Shown: piece after piece, positions 44,662 to 54,146 of the stretch
Layout: every line of letters starts with the position of its first letter
Numbering within the stretch: the first letter of the stretch is position 1
DNA from: Candidatus Sericytochromatia bacterium
GTDB lineage: Bacteria > Cyanobacteriota > Sericytochromatia > UBA7694
Direction: 5' to 3'
NCBI GenBank assembly: GCA_018780035.1
Contig: JADMKE010000019.1
Coordinates: 41,694 to 105,693, forward strand
Length of the DNA stretch: 64,000 nt
Notes under the pieces: generated by a model
The model's database searches: none
The model's input: the letters and a program-made list of their open reading frames with translations, nothing else
Told to the model about the DNA's origin: nothing
Position numbers and translations under genes: made by a program

Positions 44662-47253
44662 TTAACCGACAAACTCCTCTTGTTTTTCCAAGGCCGTGGC
44701 CTGATACGCAGAGATTTGGCCTGTCCCGCCATCTAAACGCAGCACATAGCCATTTTTCAATTGTTGGGTGGCTTGGGCCAAGCCCACGACGGCAGGCAAT
44801 TTATACTGGCGGGCCAATTCAGCCCCATGGGAAAGCGCCCCGCCCAACTCCAAAACCAGTCCCCCCGCTTTGGTTAAGGCCAGCTCCCAAGCGGGCTCAA
44901 AATAATCGGTGACCAAAATTTCGCCTTGGCGCAGTTCTTTCAGATCATCACTGCGCAAGACAATTCTGGCCTTGCCCAGATATTGACCCGCATTGCCAGG
45001 CAAGCCTTGCAATTCCACCGATTCCAATTTTTGTTTGCCCCCCAGACGATTGCCAATTTTGCGCTCGTATTTGCGGGCCTGGATCAGCTCTTTGAGCTCT
45101 TTGATCTTAAAGGCATTCATCGGCGCCTGCAACAGATGGCGAATTTCGGTCAATTCCAAATAGAAAATATCGGCCTTCGATTCCAAGGGCAAGAAGCGGC
45201 TGATAGCCCCCATCATGCGGCGCAAAACAGGCACAAACATCGAGCAATAAAAGGCCTCCTCATCAGCCGTTTGCACACAGGCCTGTCCCAGATGCAAGAT
45301 CACCCGCAGCAAAACAATATCGGGCAAACGCCAGGGCCCCACTGTTTGAAAAATCTGTTGCGTGAGTTCTTCGCGCTGCACAGGAATGCGATCATCCCAA
45401 AAGACGCGCTGATGTTGGATTGCCTGCTGCAATTCTTGCAAAATCGGGTGCGGCGCATCCACCCAAGAGGGATAAAGCGGATCAAGCCCCGTGCGGAAAT
45501 AGCCACTGGCCCCAAAATCATCTTTTAAAGCAGCCAAAAATCCCGGACCCACTTCTTGGGTTTGCAATTGCTCCCAGAGGGCAGAGGTCGTCTGCAACTT
45601 AAACAGACTTAATAAACGCGGCTCGGAGCGGATTTTTTCAACGGTCTGGTCCATGATTTGGTCTGCCTGGGCTTTGCGTCCTGGTAGGCCTTTAAACAGA
45701 ATATCAAAGACCGGGGGATTTTCCTGGGCTTGAAAATAGGGCTGAATCAAACCGCTGATCAGATTTTGAGAAGAATCCGACAAACAGCGCACCAACAAGG
45801 CCGCTTCTAAGAACAGAGCGACAGCATCACTCAAGTGGCTCAAAGCCTCTAAAAGGGTCTCTGGCTCTCCCGTGGCAGGGTCTTGTGCCCAAAAGGCTGA
45901 AATGGCAGCCAGATAATCTTGGTACAGTCCCTGCCAATAGCCTTGGGCTTTGAACAGGGTTTTCAAGACCTCTATCTGGCTTCGCCAAGCAGGCATTTCC
46001 TGCTGATGGGTCTGAAAAGCAGCCAAGGCCTGTTGAAAGAGCTTGGGAACCGACGGATGCCAATGAACCATATAATTGACAAGCCGAAAAGCCGGGGAAG
46101 GCAAGCCCGTAATGCCCAGATACTCCGCCACAGCCTGCAGAGCCTGTTCCAACAGTGGATGTAAAAAGCTCCAGCCCAGCGGAGAAAAGGGCTGCTGGAA
46201 ATAGGGAGCAAGGGTATCGAGACGCTCCCACTCCGATTCCTGCACCACAGCAGCAGGCAAAGGCGGCAGAGCATGCACCTGAATAAACTGAAAGCCTTTC
46301 TCAGTTTTGATCCACTCCAGCGAGACAGGTCTCTGATAACCTGCAACTGCTTTTTCAGCCAAATCCGACAAAGCCTGTAAATCCGCTTCATTCAAAGACG
46401 GGTGCTTTTGTAAGCGGGCATCGAGGGCAGATTGTTTGACTGAGCCGTCTTCAGCCAATTCAAAGAAAGTCGTTTTGGTCGCAATTTGTTGCCGACTGAC
46501 CTTTTTTAAAAAACGCTGCCAAACGAATTGATCGGGCACCAAAAGCCCGCGAGAAACGGCCTCATTGAGGCCCCAAGCCGATTCAACCACCATCTCTTGA
46601 TCGCTGTTATTGCCAGGATTAAAGCTGATCAACGACCCGGAAGCACGGGGTTTGACAAAGGGCTGCACCACAATTGCCAGGTCATCCAAGCGTTTGATCA
46701 ATTGGGGCTGAGAAAAGCGGTAGGCGACGACTTCATCAAGCCAGATATAGGCCCAACAGACCTTGAGTGCTTTTTCGAACTCAATCATGCCCCGTATATT
46801 CAACAAGGGACGCAAACGGCGGGAAAAAAGCGGTGAGGCATAAGGCACCGAAGGTCGCAAAACCAGAGCCATTTCTTGCTGCTGCGTCAATTGGCGATGT
46901 GCATTGCGAATATCGCTTAAGACATCGACAGGCAAGGGGTATTTAAAAAAACTGTGCTGAATCAGACGTCCCATCTGTAAAGTTTCCTGAAAGCCCAAAT
47001 TGTGGGGCTCCTCCAGAGAAATGCCAAAACTTTCCAGACAACGCCGATAGGCCTGGGTTGTGATACAAAAAGCAGGTGGAATTGGCAACTTCAAACGCTG
47101 AGCAATCCCCAAATTTAAGGCTTTCAAGCCGATCAAAGGGAGATCATGGGGAGTCGCGTCAGAGAGCCAGATTACGTTACTGCCTTTGGAAATCTCATCT
47201 GCCGAGGGATTCCGTGCCACGTTGATGCTTGATCCTTTCAGGTAACCTATCAT
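44662..47253 (-). CDS. PEP-utilising enzyme, phosphoenolpyruvate-synthase-like
   Basis: This 863-residue protein has an N-terminal ATP-grasp-like PPDK/PEP-synthase domain (GLKALNLGIAQRLKLPIPPA; ESAWGLNEAVSRGLLVPDQF) and a C-terminal PEP-utilising mobile domain with the phosphohistidine site in LGGALSHGAELARQYKLPAV. In the N-terminal domain the usual RSSA..ED..SFAGQ segment reads RPSVPYASPLFSRR, so nucleotide handling may be altered. The C-terminal domain looks intact and is most like that of the rifampicin-phosphotransferase type. A metabolic PEP synthase role is not proven. It is divergent from a Nudix-derived regulator. A GTG at 47220 is an alternative start. Confidence 0.78.
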   Translation of the reverse strand: MIGYLKGSSINVARNPSADEISKGSNVIWLSDATPHDLPLIGLKALNLGIAQRLKLPIPPAFCITTQAYRRCLESFGISLEEPHNLGFQETLQMGRLIQHSFFKYPLPVDVLSDIRNAHRQLTQQQEMALVLRPSVPYASPLFSRRLRPLLNIRGMIEFEKALKVCWAYIWLDEVVAYRFSQPQLIKRLDDLAIVVQPFVKPRASGSLISFNPGNNSDQEMVVESAWGLNEAVSRGLLVPDQFVWQRFLKKVSRQQIATKTTFFELAEDGSVKQSALDARLQKHPSLNEADLQALSDLAEKAVAGYQRPVSLEWIKTEKGFQFIQVHALPPLPAAVVQESEWERLDTLAPYFQQPFSPLGWSFLHPLLEQALQAVAEYLGITGLPSPAFRLVNYMVHWHPSVPKLFQQALAAFQTHQQEMPAWRSQIEVLKTLFKAQGYWQGLYQDYLAAISAFWAQDPATGEPETLLEALSHLSDAVALFLEAALLVRCLSDSSQNLISGLIQPYFQAQENPPVFDILFKGLPGRKAQADQIMDQTVEKIRSEPRLLSLFKLQTTSALWEQLQTQEVGPGFLAALKDDFGASGYFRTGLDPLYPSWVDAPHPILQELQQAIQHQRVFWDDRIPVQREELTQQIFQTVGPWRLPDIVLLRVILHLGQACVQTADEEAFYCSMFVPVLRRMMGAISRFLPLESKADIFYLELTEIRHLLQAPMNAFKIKELKELIQARKYERKIGNRLGGKQKLESVELQGLPGNAGQYLGKARIVLRSDDLKELRQGEILVTDYFEPAWELALTKAGGLVLELGGALSHGAELARQYKLPAVVGLAQATQQLKNGYVLRLDGGTGQISAYQATALEKQEEFVG

Positions 47254-47260
47254 ATTATGA
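47250..47260. promoter_or_regulatory. Palindromic operator candidate between divergent genes
   Basis: tcatattatga is a perfect 11-bp palindrome in the gap between the PEP-synthase-like gene and the Nudix regulator. Regulators of the NrtR type bind palindromes near their own gene, so it could control both transcripts. Confidence 0.3.
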
Positions 47261-47289
47261 CATGGATCATTTTTTTTTGTGAATGCAAA

Positions 47290-48021
47290 GTGAGGACAAG
47301 AGCCATCGACATCCTGGACTACCAACATCCTGCTGTCACCGTAGATATCGTGTTGTTTACCATCATGCAGGAAGACCTCAAGGTATTGCTAGTACAACGC
47401 AATACCGAACCGTTTATGGGCTATTGGTCTTTGCCTGGCGGCTTTGTGCAAATGGATGAAAGCTTGGAAACAGCCGCGTTACACAAGCTCAAAGAGAAAA
47501 CCAACGTCGATGATGTCTATTTGGAGCAGCTCTATACCTTTGGCGAAATTGAGCGCGATCCCCGCGCCCGCGTGATTACGATTACCTATTACGCCTTGGT
47601 CAATTCCGAGAAATTTACCCTGCACCCCTCCGAAGCGGTGAGTGATGTGCGCTGGCACTCCATGTACCAGCAGCCCGCTCTGGCCTTTGATCACCAACGG
47701 ATTATCGAATTGGCCCTGCAACGCCTGCGCAACAAACTCGGCTATACCACGCTGGGCTTACAATTGTTGCCTGAGAAATTCACATTGCCTGAGCTCTGCC
47801 GGGTCTATGAAATTATTCTCAATCGCCAGATCGACAAACGCAATTTTCGCAAGAAAGTGGCTTTTTTGGATATCCTCGAAGACACCCAAGAGACCACCCA
47901 AGAATTTTCGAAAAAGCCCGCCAAGCTCTATCGCTTCAAGCAAAATGAGAACCTTGAGATTCAGCTCGGCAGCAAGAATGTCTTTGATCCCAAAATTCCG
48001 CGCAGCCTGACAGGACAATAA
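47290..48021 (+). CDS. Nudix-derived transcriptional regulator (NrtR-like)
   Basis: A Nudix-fold domain (residues about 10-140, PAVTVDIVLFTIMQEDLKVL, GYWSLPGGFVQMDESLETAA) is followed by a winged-helix C-terminus (about 140-230; KFTLPELCRVYEIILNRQID). The catalytic box that should read RExxEE reads HKLKEK, so hydrolysis is unlikely and the domain probably only senses a ligand such as an ADP-ribose-type nucleotide or sugar. The chosen start is a GTG at 47290; an ATG at 47257 would add a poly-phenylalanine stretch and leave 3 nt between divergent genes. Confidence 0.8.
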   Translation: MRTRAIDILDYQHPAVTVDIVLFTIMQEDLKVLLVQRNTEPFMGYWSLPGGFVQMDESLETAALHKLKEKTNVDDVYLEQLYTFGEIERDPRARVITITYYALVNSEKFTLHPSEAVSDVRWHSMYQQPALAFDHQRIIELALQRLRNKLGYTTLGLQLLPEKFTLPELCRVYEIILNRQIDKRNFRKKVAFLDILEDTQETTQEFSKKPAKLYRFKQNENLEIQLGSKNVFDPKIPRSLTGQ

Positions 48022-48039
48022 CCCCCTACTAAATGGAGA

Positions 48040-48075
48040 GACCCAGAACCCCCTCTTTGCAAGGGATTCTGGGTC
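48040..48075 (+). terminator. Hairpin terminator after the Nudix-type regulator
   Basis: gacccagaa (48040-48048) pairs with ttctgggtc (48067-48075). It lies 18 nt after the stop. The following T tract is weak, so efficiency is uncertain. Confidence 0.5.
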
Positions 48076-48117
48076 TTGAACTGCGCCAGTTTAACCAAGA
48101 GTCAAGCTCACCCACAG

Positions 48118-48149
48118 CAAGATAACCTGCGTCAGTCAGGTTGATCTTG
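48118..48149 (-). terminator. Hairpin downstream of pilT
   Basis: caagataacctg (48118-48129) pairs with caggtt and atcttg (48137-48142, 48144-48149) in a 12-bp stem with a one-base bulge and a 7-nt loop. It lies just beyond the pilT stop on the minus strand; no T run follows, so it may stabilise the transcript end rather than terminate it. Confidence 0.4.
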
Positions 48150-48159
48150 CCATACCCAA

Positions 48160-49236
48160 TTAGTCTACTTGCGCGTCTTTGGGCAAGAGGTGTTTAAAGC
48201 GGTTCTTGTCGTGCGATTTGAGATAGGCTTCTTCGGGAGTAATCAAATCCGCTTTGAGCTTTTCTTCAATCGCCTGATCCATCGTCATTTGACCGTCTTT
48301 GCGCCCGGTCTGCATGATCGAGGGTATCTGAAAGGTTTTGCCTTCACGCAGCAGGTTGGCCACAGCAGGGGTGCCTACGAGCACTTCCTGAACACCAACA
48401 CGGCCCCCCCCTTTTTTCTTGAGCAATTGCTGGGCCACCACCCCTTTGAGCGAATCGCCCAACATCGCCCGAATTTGTTCTTGGGCTTCGGTCGGGAAAG
48501 CGTCGATCAGACGGTCAATCGTTTTGGGCGCAGAAGAGGCGTGCAGGGTTCCAAAGACCAAGTGGCCTGTTTCTGCTGCCGTAATGGCCAATTCGATGGT
48601 TTCCAAATCGCGCATTTCACCGACCAGAATCACATCGGGATCTTCACGCAGTGCAGCTTTCAGGGCCGAGGCAAAACTTTTGGTATTTTTGCCAACTTCA
48701 CGCTGATTGACCAGGCTTCTTTGGCTGTTGTGTACAAACTCGATCGGATCTTCGATCGTGAGAATATGGTCGGAGCGGTTTTTGTTGATATAATCCACCA
48801 TCGCAGCCAAGGTCGTGGATTTACCTGAGCCCGTGGCCCCCGTTACCAAGACCAGACCTTTGTGCAAATGGCAAAAATACTCAGTCAAGATTTTGGGAAT
48901 ACCCAATTGTTCAGCCGTGACAATGGTGGTGGGAATGACACGGAAGACGGCTCCCAAACCTTTGCGCTCCATAAAAATATTGGCACGAAAACGGGATCCC
49001 AATTCATCAACGCTGTAGGCAAAGTCCAAATCATTGGTTTCTTCAAATTGCTTGCGTCCAAAATCGTCCATGATCTCATAAAGCAGGGGACGAATTTGCT
49101 CTTCGTTGAGTTTTTGGCTCATAATCGGAATCAAATCACCGCTGAGACGGATCAAGGGGGGATTATTGGGTGAAATATGCAGATCGGATCCGCCTTTTTC
49201 CACGAGAACTTTAAACAGGCTGTCAATTTTGGCCAT
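48160..49236 (-). CDS. pilT: Type IV pilus retraction ATPase PilT
   Basis: This 358-residue hexameric ATPase powers pilus retraction and twitching. Seen are GSDLHISPNNPP near the N-terminus, Walker A GATGSGKSTTLAA, the Asp box ILTIEDPIEFVH, Walker B DVILVGEMRDLETIE and the His box GTLHASSAPKTIDRLID. The AIRNLIRE-like motif near the C-terminus appears as AVANLLREGKTFQIPSIMQT. An ATG at 49236 with aaggag seven bases upstream is the start; the longer frame adds 31 unconserved residues. It lies downstream of tamB, not beside the pilin genes. Confidence 0.94.
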   Translation of the reverse strand: MAKIDSLFKVLVEKGGSDLHISPNNPPLIRLSGDLIPIMSQKLNEEQIRPLLYEIMDDFGRKQFEETNDLDFAYSVDELGSRFRANIFMERKGLGAVFRVIPTTIVTAEQLGIPKILTEYFCHLHKGLVLVTGATGSGKSTTLAAMVDYINKNRSDHILTIEDPIEFVHNSQRSLVNQREVGKNTKSFASALKAALREDPDVILVGEMRDLETIELAITAAETGHLVFGTLHASSAPKTIDRLIDAFPTEAQEQIRAMLGDSLKGVVAQQLLKKKGGGRVGVQEVLVGTPAVANLLREGKTFQIPSIMQTGRKDGQMTMDQAIEEKLKADLITPEEAYLKSHDKNRFKHLLPKDAQVD

Positions 49237-49393
49237 TTTTGGACTCCTTGGCATATCTAGAAAAAAAATATCTGGATCAGGCACCGCCAGCAGGATCCCT
49301 CCCAATTTCGGCTGGGGTTGTGCTGACAATATCTGACATTATAGCCTGGAATCGAAACAGCCCCAATCCCCCTGACTTAAGTCAGGCCGCCAT

Positions 49394-52300
49394 TCAAGGC
49401 TTTTGGCTGGGCATGGCCGTGGGAACAGCGGATGAAGAAAGGGGGGCGGGCTCCAATTTGCCATTAAAGCGGTCACGCCAATAACCCAACCAATTGAGCA
49501 CGGCAGGCAGACTATACGAACCTTTAACTGTAGCAGAATGTCTTTGCTCATCGGATTTAAACTGGTAATCCAAAGCCCAATTTTCACCGAGGCTGTAATT
49601 CAAGCCCAGCTTATAAATCGCCTGTTCTCCTGAGGTCAGCGTGCCCTCACCCCCAATGCGCAGACGGTTGAGAAAGCTTAACTGCTGCAAGCGTTCCTCA
49701 ACCAGATCTTTGCCAAAAAAGATCGGAGCCGCATCATTCATCCAAAAGAAAGGATTGGAACGAATTTTAAAATTAAAGATCGGCCCGCTCACCGACTGCC
49801 CGACAATCCCAAACGACAATTCCTCAAGGCCCAAAAGCTCAGAAATCCGTGAGGTCAGGGGACTAAACAGACCCCGCAAAAAGACATCGCTGAACTTTGA
49901 GGCCAGCCCCGTAATATTGCCCTGGCTGAGATCGCTGACGGCTTCGCCGCCAAAGATTTGGTTAAAAATCTGGGTATCGGTCAGCCCCTGTTTATTGGTG
50001 AACTCAATCGTCATTTTATTTTTTACCAGGTCTTCCAATTTACCCGTCATGGTGGCTTTGACAGCTTGATCCGCCCCTTTGACGTTAAAGCTGGTCTCAA
50101 TCCGCAGATCAGGATTTATGCTGGGAATTTCTCCCATAACGGTGGTTTTGATCTTGGGAAAATCAACACTCAATTTGTCTATTTTGAGCGCATTGTTAAA
50201 CAAATACAAGGTGCCTTTTTGGGCCTGAATATCTCCGAGGATCTCCAAATTGCCACTTCGATGGCGGAGATTGAGCCCTTTCTCCGAATAGACGGGAATG
50301 TCAAAAATCGGCGAGTGCAAATAATATTCTTCGGGTATTTCAATCTTAAGCCCCCCGAAAAAATATTGGGCCCGCTTGATATTTGTGGCATTGTCACTTT
50401 TAATCTCACTGGAAGTCGACAAATCCTCTTGGTCTTTTAAAAAAGGAAAGGTGGTTTCACCATTTTTACCCAGTACCACCTTACCGCTGATAAAAGGCTG
50501 ATCAATCAGCCCTTTGATTTTAATCGTGGCATCTTTCACAGTTGTCTGGGTGGTTAAAAGACCCGGCATGGTGTAGCGAATCAGGAGATCCTGAGCCGAA
50601 ACATCCAAATTGAGAAAAGAGGGCAAAAGGTTTAAGAGGTCCATATTCCCCTTGACCTCCAAATTTCCCCCAGCCACTTTGCCACGCAGATAGGCCAAAT
50701 TCACTTTATTGGTAAAGACCTCACCCCGGATATCAATTTCACTCATTACTTCTTTTAAAGAGGGAATATAGACAGTGGCTTTGTCCATGCTTAAAGTACC
50801 TTCGAGCTCCGGCTTGCGCGGCGTACCCACCAGTCGAACCTGCACGGAACCTTTGCCATCTCGCCAATCGAGTGCATTGGTAAAGAGATTGATCAGGCCA
50901 AAGCTTTCGTCTTTGAGGCTCAGAGTCAAATCGACGGGTTTGTTCAAATCGGTGGCAGGAAAATCCCCATAGACGACGATTTCCTGGTTGCCGCTTTTGA
51001 GTTCGACACGCAGATCTTTTAAGTAGCCCTCGTTATAGCCAGAGATGGTATCGAGGCGATCAAAATAAAGTTGATTCATCAAGAGCCGATCCACAGTCAA
51101 TTGGGCGGAGACCTCGGGCTTTTGCAGCGTGCCTGTGGCCACCGCCAAGAAGTCCAAATTGCCTTCTAAACGGGTTTTTTGGCCCTTGAGAAAGGGATCT
51201 GCCAATTTCAGACTCAGCCCTTCTCCCTGCAATTCAAACTGCATGTCTTTGTCGAGATCAAGATCCCCAGATGCCCGCAAAACCCCACCGCCAGGCTCTT
51301 GAATATAGGCCTGATCGACATGAATGTGGCGATCGGCATATTGGGCTTGAATATAGCTCTCGGCAATCTGACTGTCTTGTATCTGGACATTTTGCAATAG
51401 GCCCTTGAGATCCACTTCGGGCTCAGCTACCGTTCCTTTAACCTTGAGATCGACAGAGAGTTTACCTGCCAGGCTATCCGCCAAAGCTGGTTTTTTTTCT
51501 GTTGCCTCCATTTCATCACGGGTAGTCGGGGGAATGGTCCAACGCCCCCAGTATTCAGTCAAAAACTCATCCAGGGTGATACTCTGACCATGCCCTGAAG
51601 AAAAGACATGCTTTCGTGCTTCTGGCAAATTGTAGAGCACGGGTGTGGGATCGGCGGGTGGGACATCCAATTTGGTGCGGCGCTTTTCGAAGGGGGCCCG
51701 GGTTTCGGGCGGCAGAAGTGAGAAAAGTGTTTTAAGATCGAAGCGGTAGGCCTGGGCCTGCAAAGCCAAACTGGGGCTGGCTGTATTTAAATCGACCTGG
51801 CCCTGAAGATCCACATGTTCTTCGTTTTTTTTGATTTGAGCCTGGCGAATATCGATTTTTTTGGCTGCATAATCTCCATCAAAATTAAATTGATCCAGCT
51901 CAACGCCTGCGACCATCAAGGCCTTGCCATCCGCCTTGAGTGCCACTTGCACATCGCGCCGAGGAGCTCCCTGTAGATCCATGAGTAGATTTACCTGCCC
52001 TTTGTCGATCTGATAATTTTTTAAGAGGGGCAGGTCTTGGCTGTACACGCCGCCTTCAAGATGGGCCTGTAAGGCCCCAGACCAGTCCTGGCGCTCTAAG
52101 CCTGGCAAAGAGACGCGGCCACTGCCCCGCAATGCCGTTTGGCCTTGATTGAGCACCAATTGACTCAGTTCTACCTGCCCCTGCTGCCAATCTAACTCAA
52201 AATCCAATTGCCGCAAGTCCTGTTGGATCGGTGCGCCCGGATTCAAAGGATAAAACAAAGCCAGCTCTCTCCCTTGGACAGTTCCCTGGGCCGAAAAAGC

Positions 52301-54133
52301 CTGCCAATTTTTTTGCATGGCCCGCAGCGAACCTTTGAGACGGGCCGAAAAATCCGCCTCACCCCCCTGGAAATAAGCCACAGGCGTCCATTTATTGGCC
52401 GTTTTAAGTGGTAAATTCTCAGCATCCAGCCAGACGTCCAAATCGTCGAGGGCACGAAGATAAAGTCCCATCTTTACTGCGCCGGCATCCGCAGAAAGGG
52501 CCTGCAGTGTGGCCCGAGTCAGGGGCTGACTATAATCAAAATTAAGCCTCATACCGGTGATTTCAGCCAATTTATGACTTGCGGGAAAGTCCATACGCGC
52601 AGAACTTAAACGCCCGTGGGCCCGAGGATTGTTTAAAGGACCACTGGCTTGAACTTGAAAATTGACCCGACCAGCAGGGGCATAATCTTCTGGCAGCGCC
52701 AAAGCAAATGTTGATTGAATCTCCGCAAGCGAAACCTGCTCTCCCTGCATTTGGGCAGAGTCTATCAGCGGATGCTGGCCCAAGCTGAGCCGGGCCGAAC
52801 CATGGATCTGCCCAGCAAAAACACCGGCCCGCAATTCGGGCACATCGACCTGCTCCGCTCCGTAGCTAAAACGGGTAAAACCCTGACGAATGTTGATTTT
52901 TTGCACCCGGGCCTGGGGAATATTCACTTCACCCGCCACACGCAGATCACTGAGCAAACCCGTCAAATGGAGTTTTGAACTCAAGTTGCCACTGGGCTGC
53001 ATGGCCTTAAAAGCGTCAATCGCTGGATGCATAACAGCCGAAGCTACTTCAGTCAGATCCAATTTGGCAATCTGCAACTGGGCATCGAGGTGGGTTTGCT
53101 TGGGCTGAAGGTAGTGCAAAAGCTCACCGTGAAGACTGAGTCGATGGCCGGGGCTGACCAAATCCAACCAATGCACCTCAATTTTGTCCTGGGTAAACAA
53201 AGTTTCGGTCGAGAGTTCCAAAGGCAGGCGGTACATCGGCACACGTGCCCGCAGATGATCGGCGCTGAAGCGGCCCCGGTAAGCCAATTTTCTCAGTTGG
53301 TAATCCTCCCATTGGGCATGGGCCTTGAGATTTAGAGCCCCACCCAAAACAACCAAATCGGGCACACGGGCCGCATAACGTGCCAGATTTGGCAGATCTG
53401 CACTGGCCCATTCTGCATCCAAGCGGGTTTGTCCTGTCCAAATATTCAAACGCCCCTGGGCGTCCAGATTGCTCAGACTGCTGCGCAAGCGGGCAGAAAA
53501 ATCGAAATGTTCCTGATCAACCAACTGGCCTTCGATCCAAGGTAATTTTAATAAACTCTGAAGGGGATAGTGGGAATCCTGATCGCGAAAATTGAGCTGG
53601 CTGTCTTCAATCCGAATCTGGACAAAGGGCAAAGCGGGACGTGGGCCCGGCGGCTCTTCTGGCTTGTCTTCGCCAGGCTTAAAACGGGGGCGGATATTGA
53701 GTTTGCCCTGTCTGTCCCGCAAAATAGAGATCCGGGGCTGGGTCAGAATCACCTGATTGTGAGAGGGGAATCCCAAGAGGTAATTGACCAAATCCAATTC
53801 CAGACTCAGTCGCGGCAGAACCAGAAAAGGCTGAGTAGCGCCCCGATAGCCATAGAGGCGGATATTCTCAAACACAATCCGCTGCGTTTGCGGACGCAGT
53901 TTTAAATCTGAAATCGCCCCCAATTGCAGGGGCAAAGCAGTCCACTCCCAACTTTGACTCTCTGCGGTTTCGATCAGCAGCCGTTTGAGCACTGGCGGAG
54001 GGTCGTACAGCAAGAAAAACAGGGTGGCAACCAAAACAGAGCCCAGTCCGACCGCAAAACGCAAACAGCCCCAGAGAACCCGCAAAATACGAAGCAAGGC
54101 AGGCAGAACAATCGTTTTAAAGCGCTGGCTCAT
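49394..54133 (-). CDS. TamB-family translocation and assembly module protein (DUF490)
   Basis: This 1579-residue protein has one N-terminal membrane anchor (about residues 15-45) and then a very long beta-rich periplasmic region, as in AsmA/TamB bridge proteins that carry lipid between membranes. The conserved C-terminal DUF490 module is visible: YLHSPIFDIPVYSEKGLNLR, GTLYLFNNALKIDKLSVDFP, FNQIFGGEAVSDLSQG and the final LNYSLGENWALDYQFKSD. It supports the presence of an outer membrane. No BamA-family TamA gene is next to it. The ATG at 54133 avoids an overlap of 40 nt with the methyltransferase gene. Confidence 0.85.
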   Translation of the reverse strand: MSQRFKTIVLPALLRILRVLWGCLRFAVGLGSVLVATLFFLLYDPPPVLKRLLIETAESQSWEWTALPLQLGAISDLKLRPQTQRIVFENIRLYGYRGATQPFLVLPRLSLELDLVNYLLGFPSHNQVILTQPRISILRDRQGKLNIRPRFKPGEDKPEEPPGPRPALPFVQIRIEDSQLNFRDQDSHYPLQSLLKLPWIEGQLVDQEHFDFSARLRSSLSNLDAQGRLNIWTGQTRLDAEWASADLPNLARYAARVPDLVVLGGALNLKAHAQWEDYQLRKLAYRGRFSADHLRARVPMYRLPLELSTETLFTQDKIEVHWLDLVSPGHRLSLHGELLHYLQPKQTHLDAQLQIAKLDLTEVASAVMHPAIDAFKAMQPSGNLSSKLHLTGLLSDLRVAGEVNIPQARVQKINIRQGFTRFSYGAEQVDVPELRAGVFAGQIHGSARLSLGQHPLIDSAQMQGEQVSLAEIQSTFALALPEDYAPAGRVNFQVQASGPLNNPRAHGRLSSARMDFPASHKLAEITGMRLNFDYSQPLTRATLQALSADAGAVKMGLYLRALDDLDVWLDAENLPLKTANKWTPVAYFQGGEADFSARLKGSLRAMQKNWQAFSAQGTVQGRELALFYPLNPGAPIQQDLRQLDFELDWQQGQVELSQLVLNQGQTALRGSGRVSLPGLERQDWSGALQAHLEGGVYSQDLPLLKNYQIDKGQVNLLMDLQGAPRRDVQVALKADGKALMVAGVELDQFNFDGDYAAKKIDIRQAQIKKNEEHVDLQGQVDLNTASPSLALQAQAYRFDLKTLFSLLPPETRAPFEKRRTKLDVPPADPTPVLYNLPEARKHVFSSGHGQSITLDEFLTEYWGRWTIPPTTRDEMEATEKKPALADSLAGKLSVDLKVKGTVAEPEVDLKGLLQNVQIQDSQIAESYIQAQYADRHIHVDQAYIQEPGGGVLRASGDLDLDKDMQFELQGEGLSLKLADPFLKGQKTRLEGNLDFLAVATGTLQKPEVSAQLTVDRLLMNQLYFDRLDTISGYNEGYLKDLRVELKSGNQEIVVYGDFPATDLNKPVDLTLSLKDESFGLINLFTNALDWRDGKGSVQVRLVGTPRKPELEGTLSMDKATVYIPSLKEVMSEIDIRGEVFTNKVNLAYLRGKVAGGNLEVKGNMDLLNLLPSFLNLDVSAQDLLIRYTMPGLLTTQTTVKDATIKIKGLIDQPFISGKVVLGKNGETTFPFLKDQEDLSTSSEIKSDNATNIKRAQYFFGGLKIEIPEEYYLHSPIFDIPVYSEKGLNLRHRSGNLEILGDIQAQKGTLYLFNNALKIDKLSVDFPKIKTTVMGEIPSINPDLRIETSFNVKGADQAVKATMTGKLEDLVKNKMTIEFTNKQGLTDTQIFNQIFGGEAVSDLSQGNITGLASKFSDVFLRGLFSPLTSRISELLGLEELSFGIVGQSVSGPIFNFKIRSNPFFWMNDAAPIFFGKDLVEERLQQLSFLNRLRIGGEGTLTSGEQAIYKLGLNYSLGENWALDYQFKSDEQRHSATVKGSYSLPAVLNWLGYWRDRFNGKLEPAPLSSSAVPTAMPSQKP

Positions 54134-54146
54134 GCTCAGAAACGAC

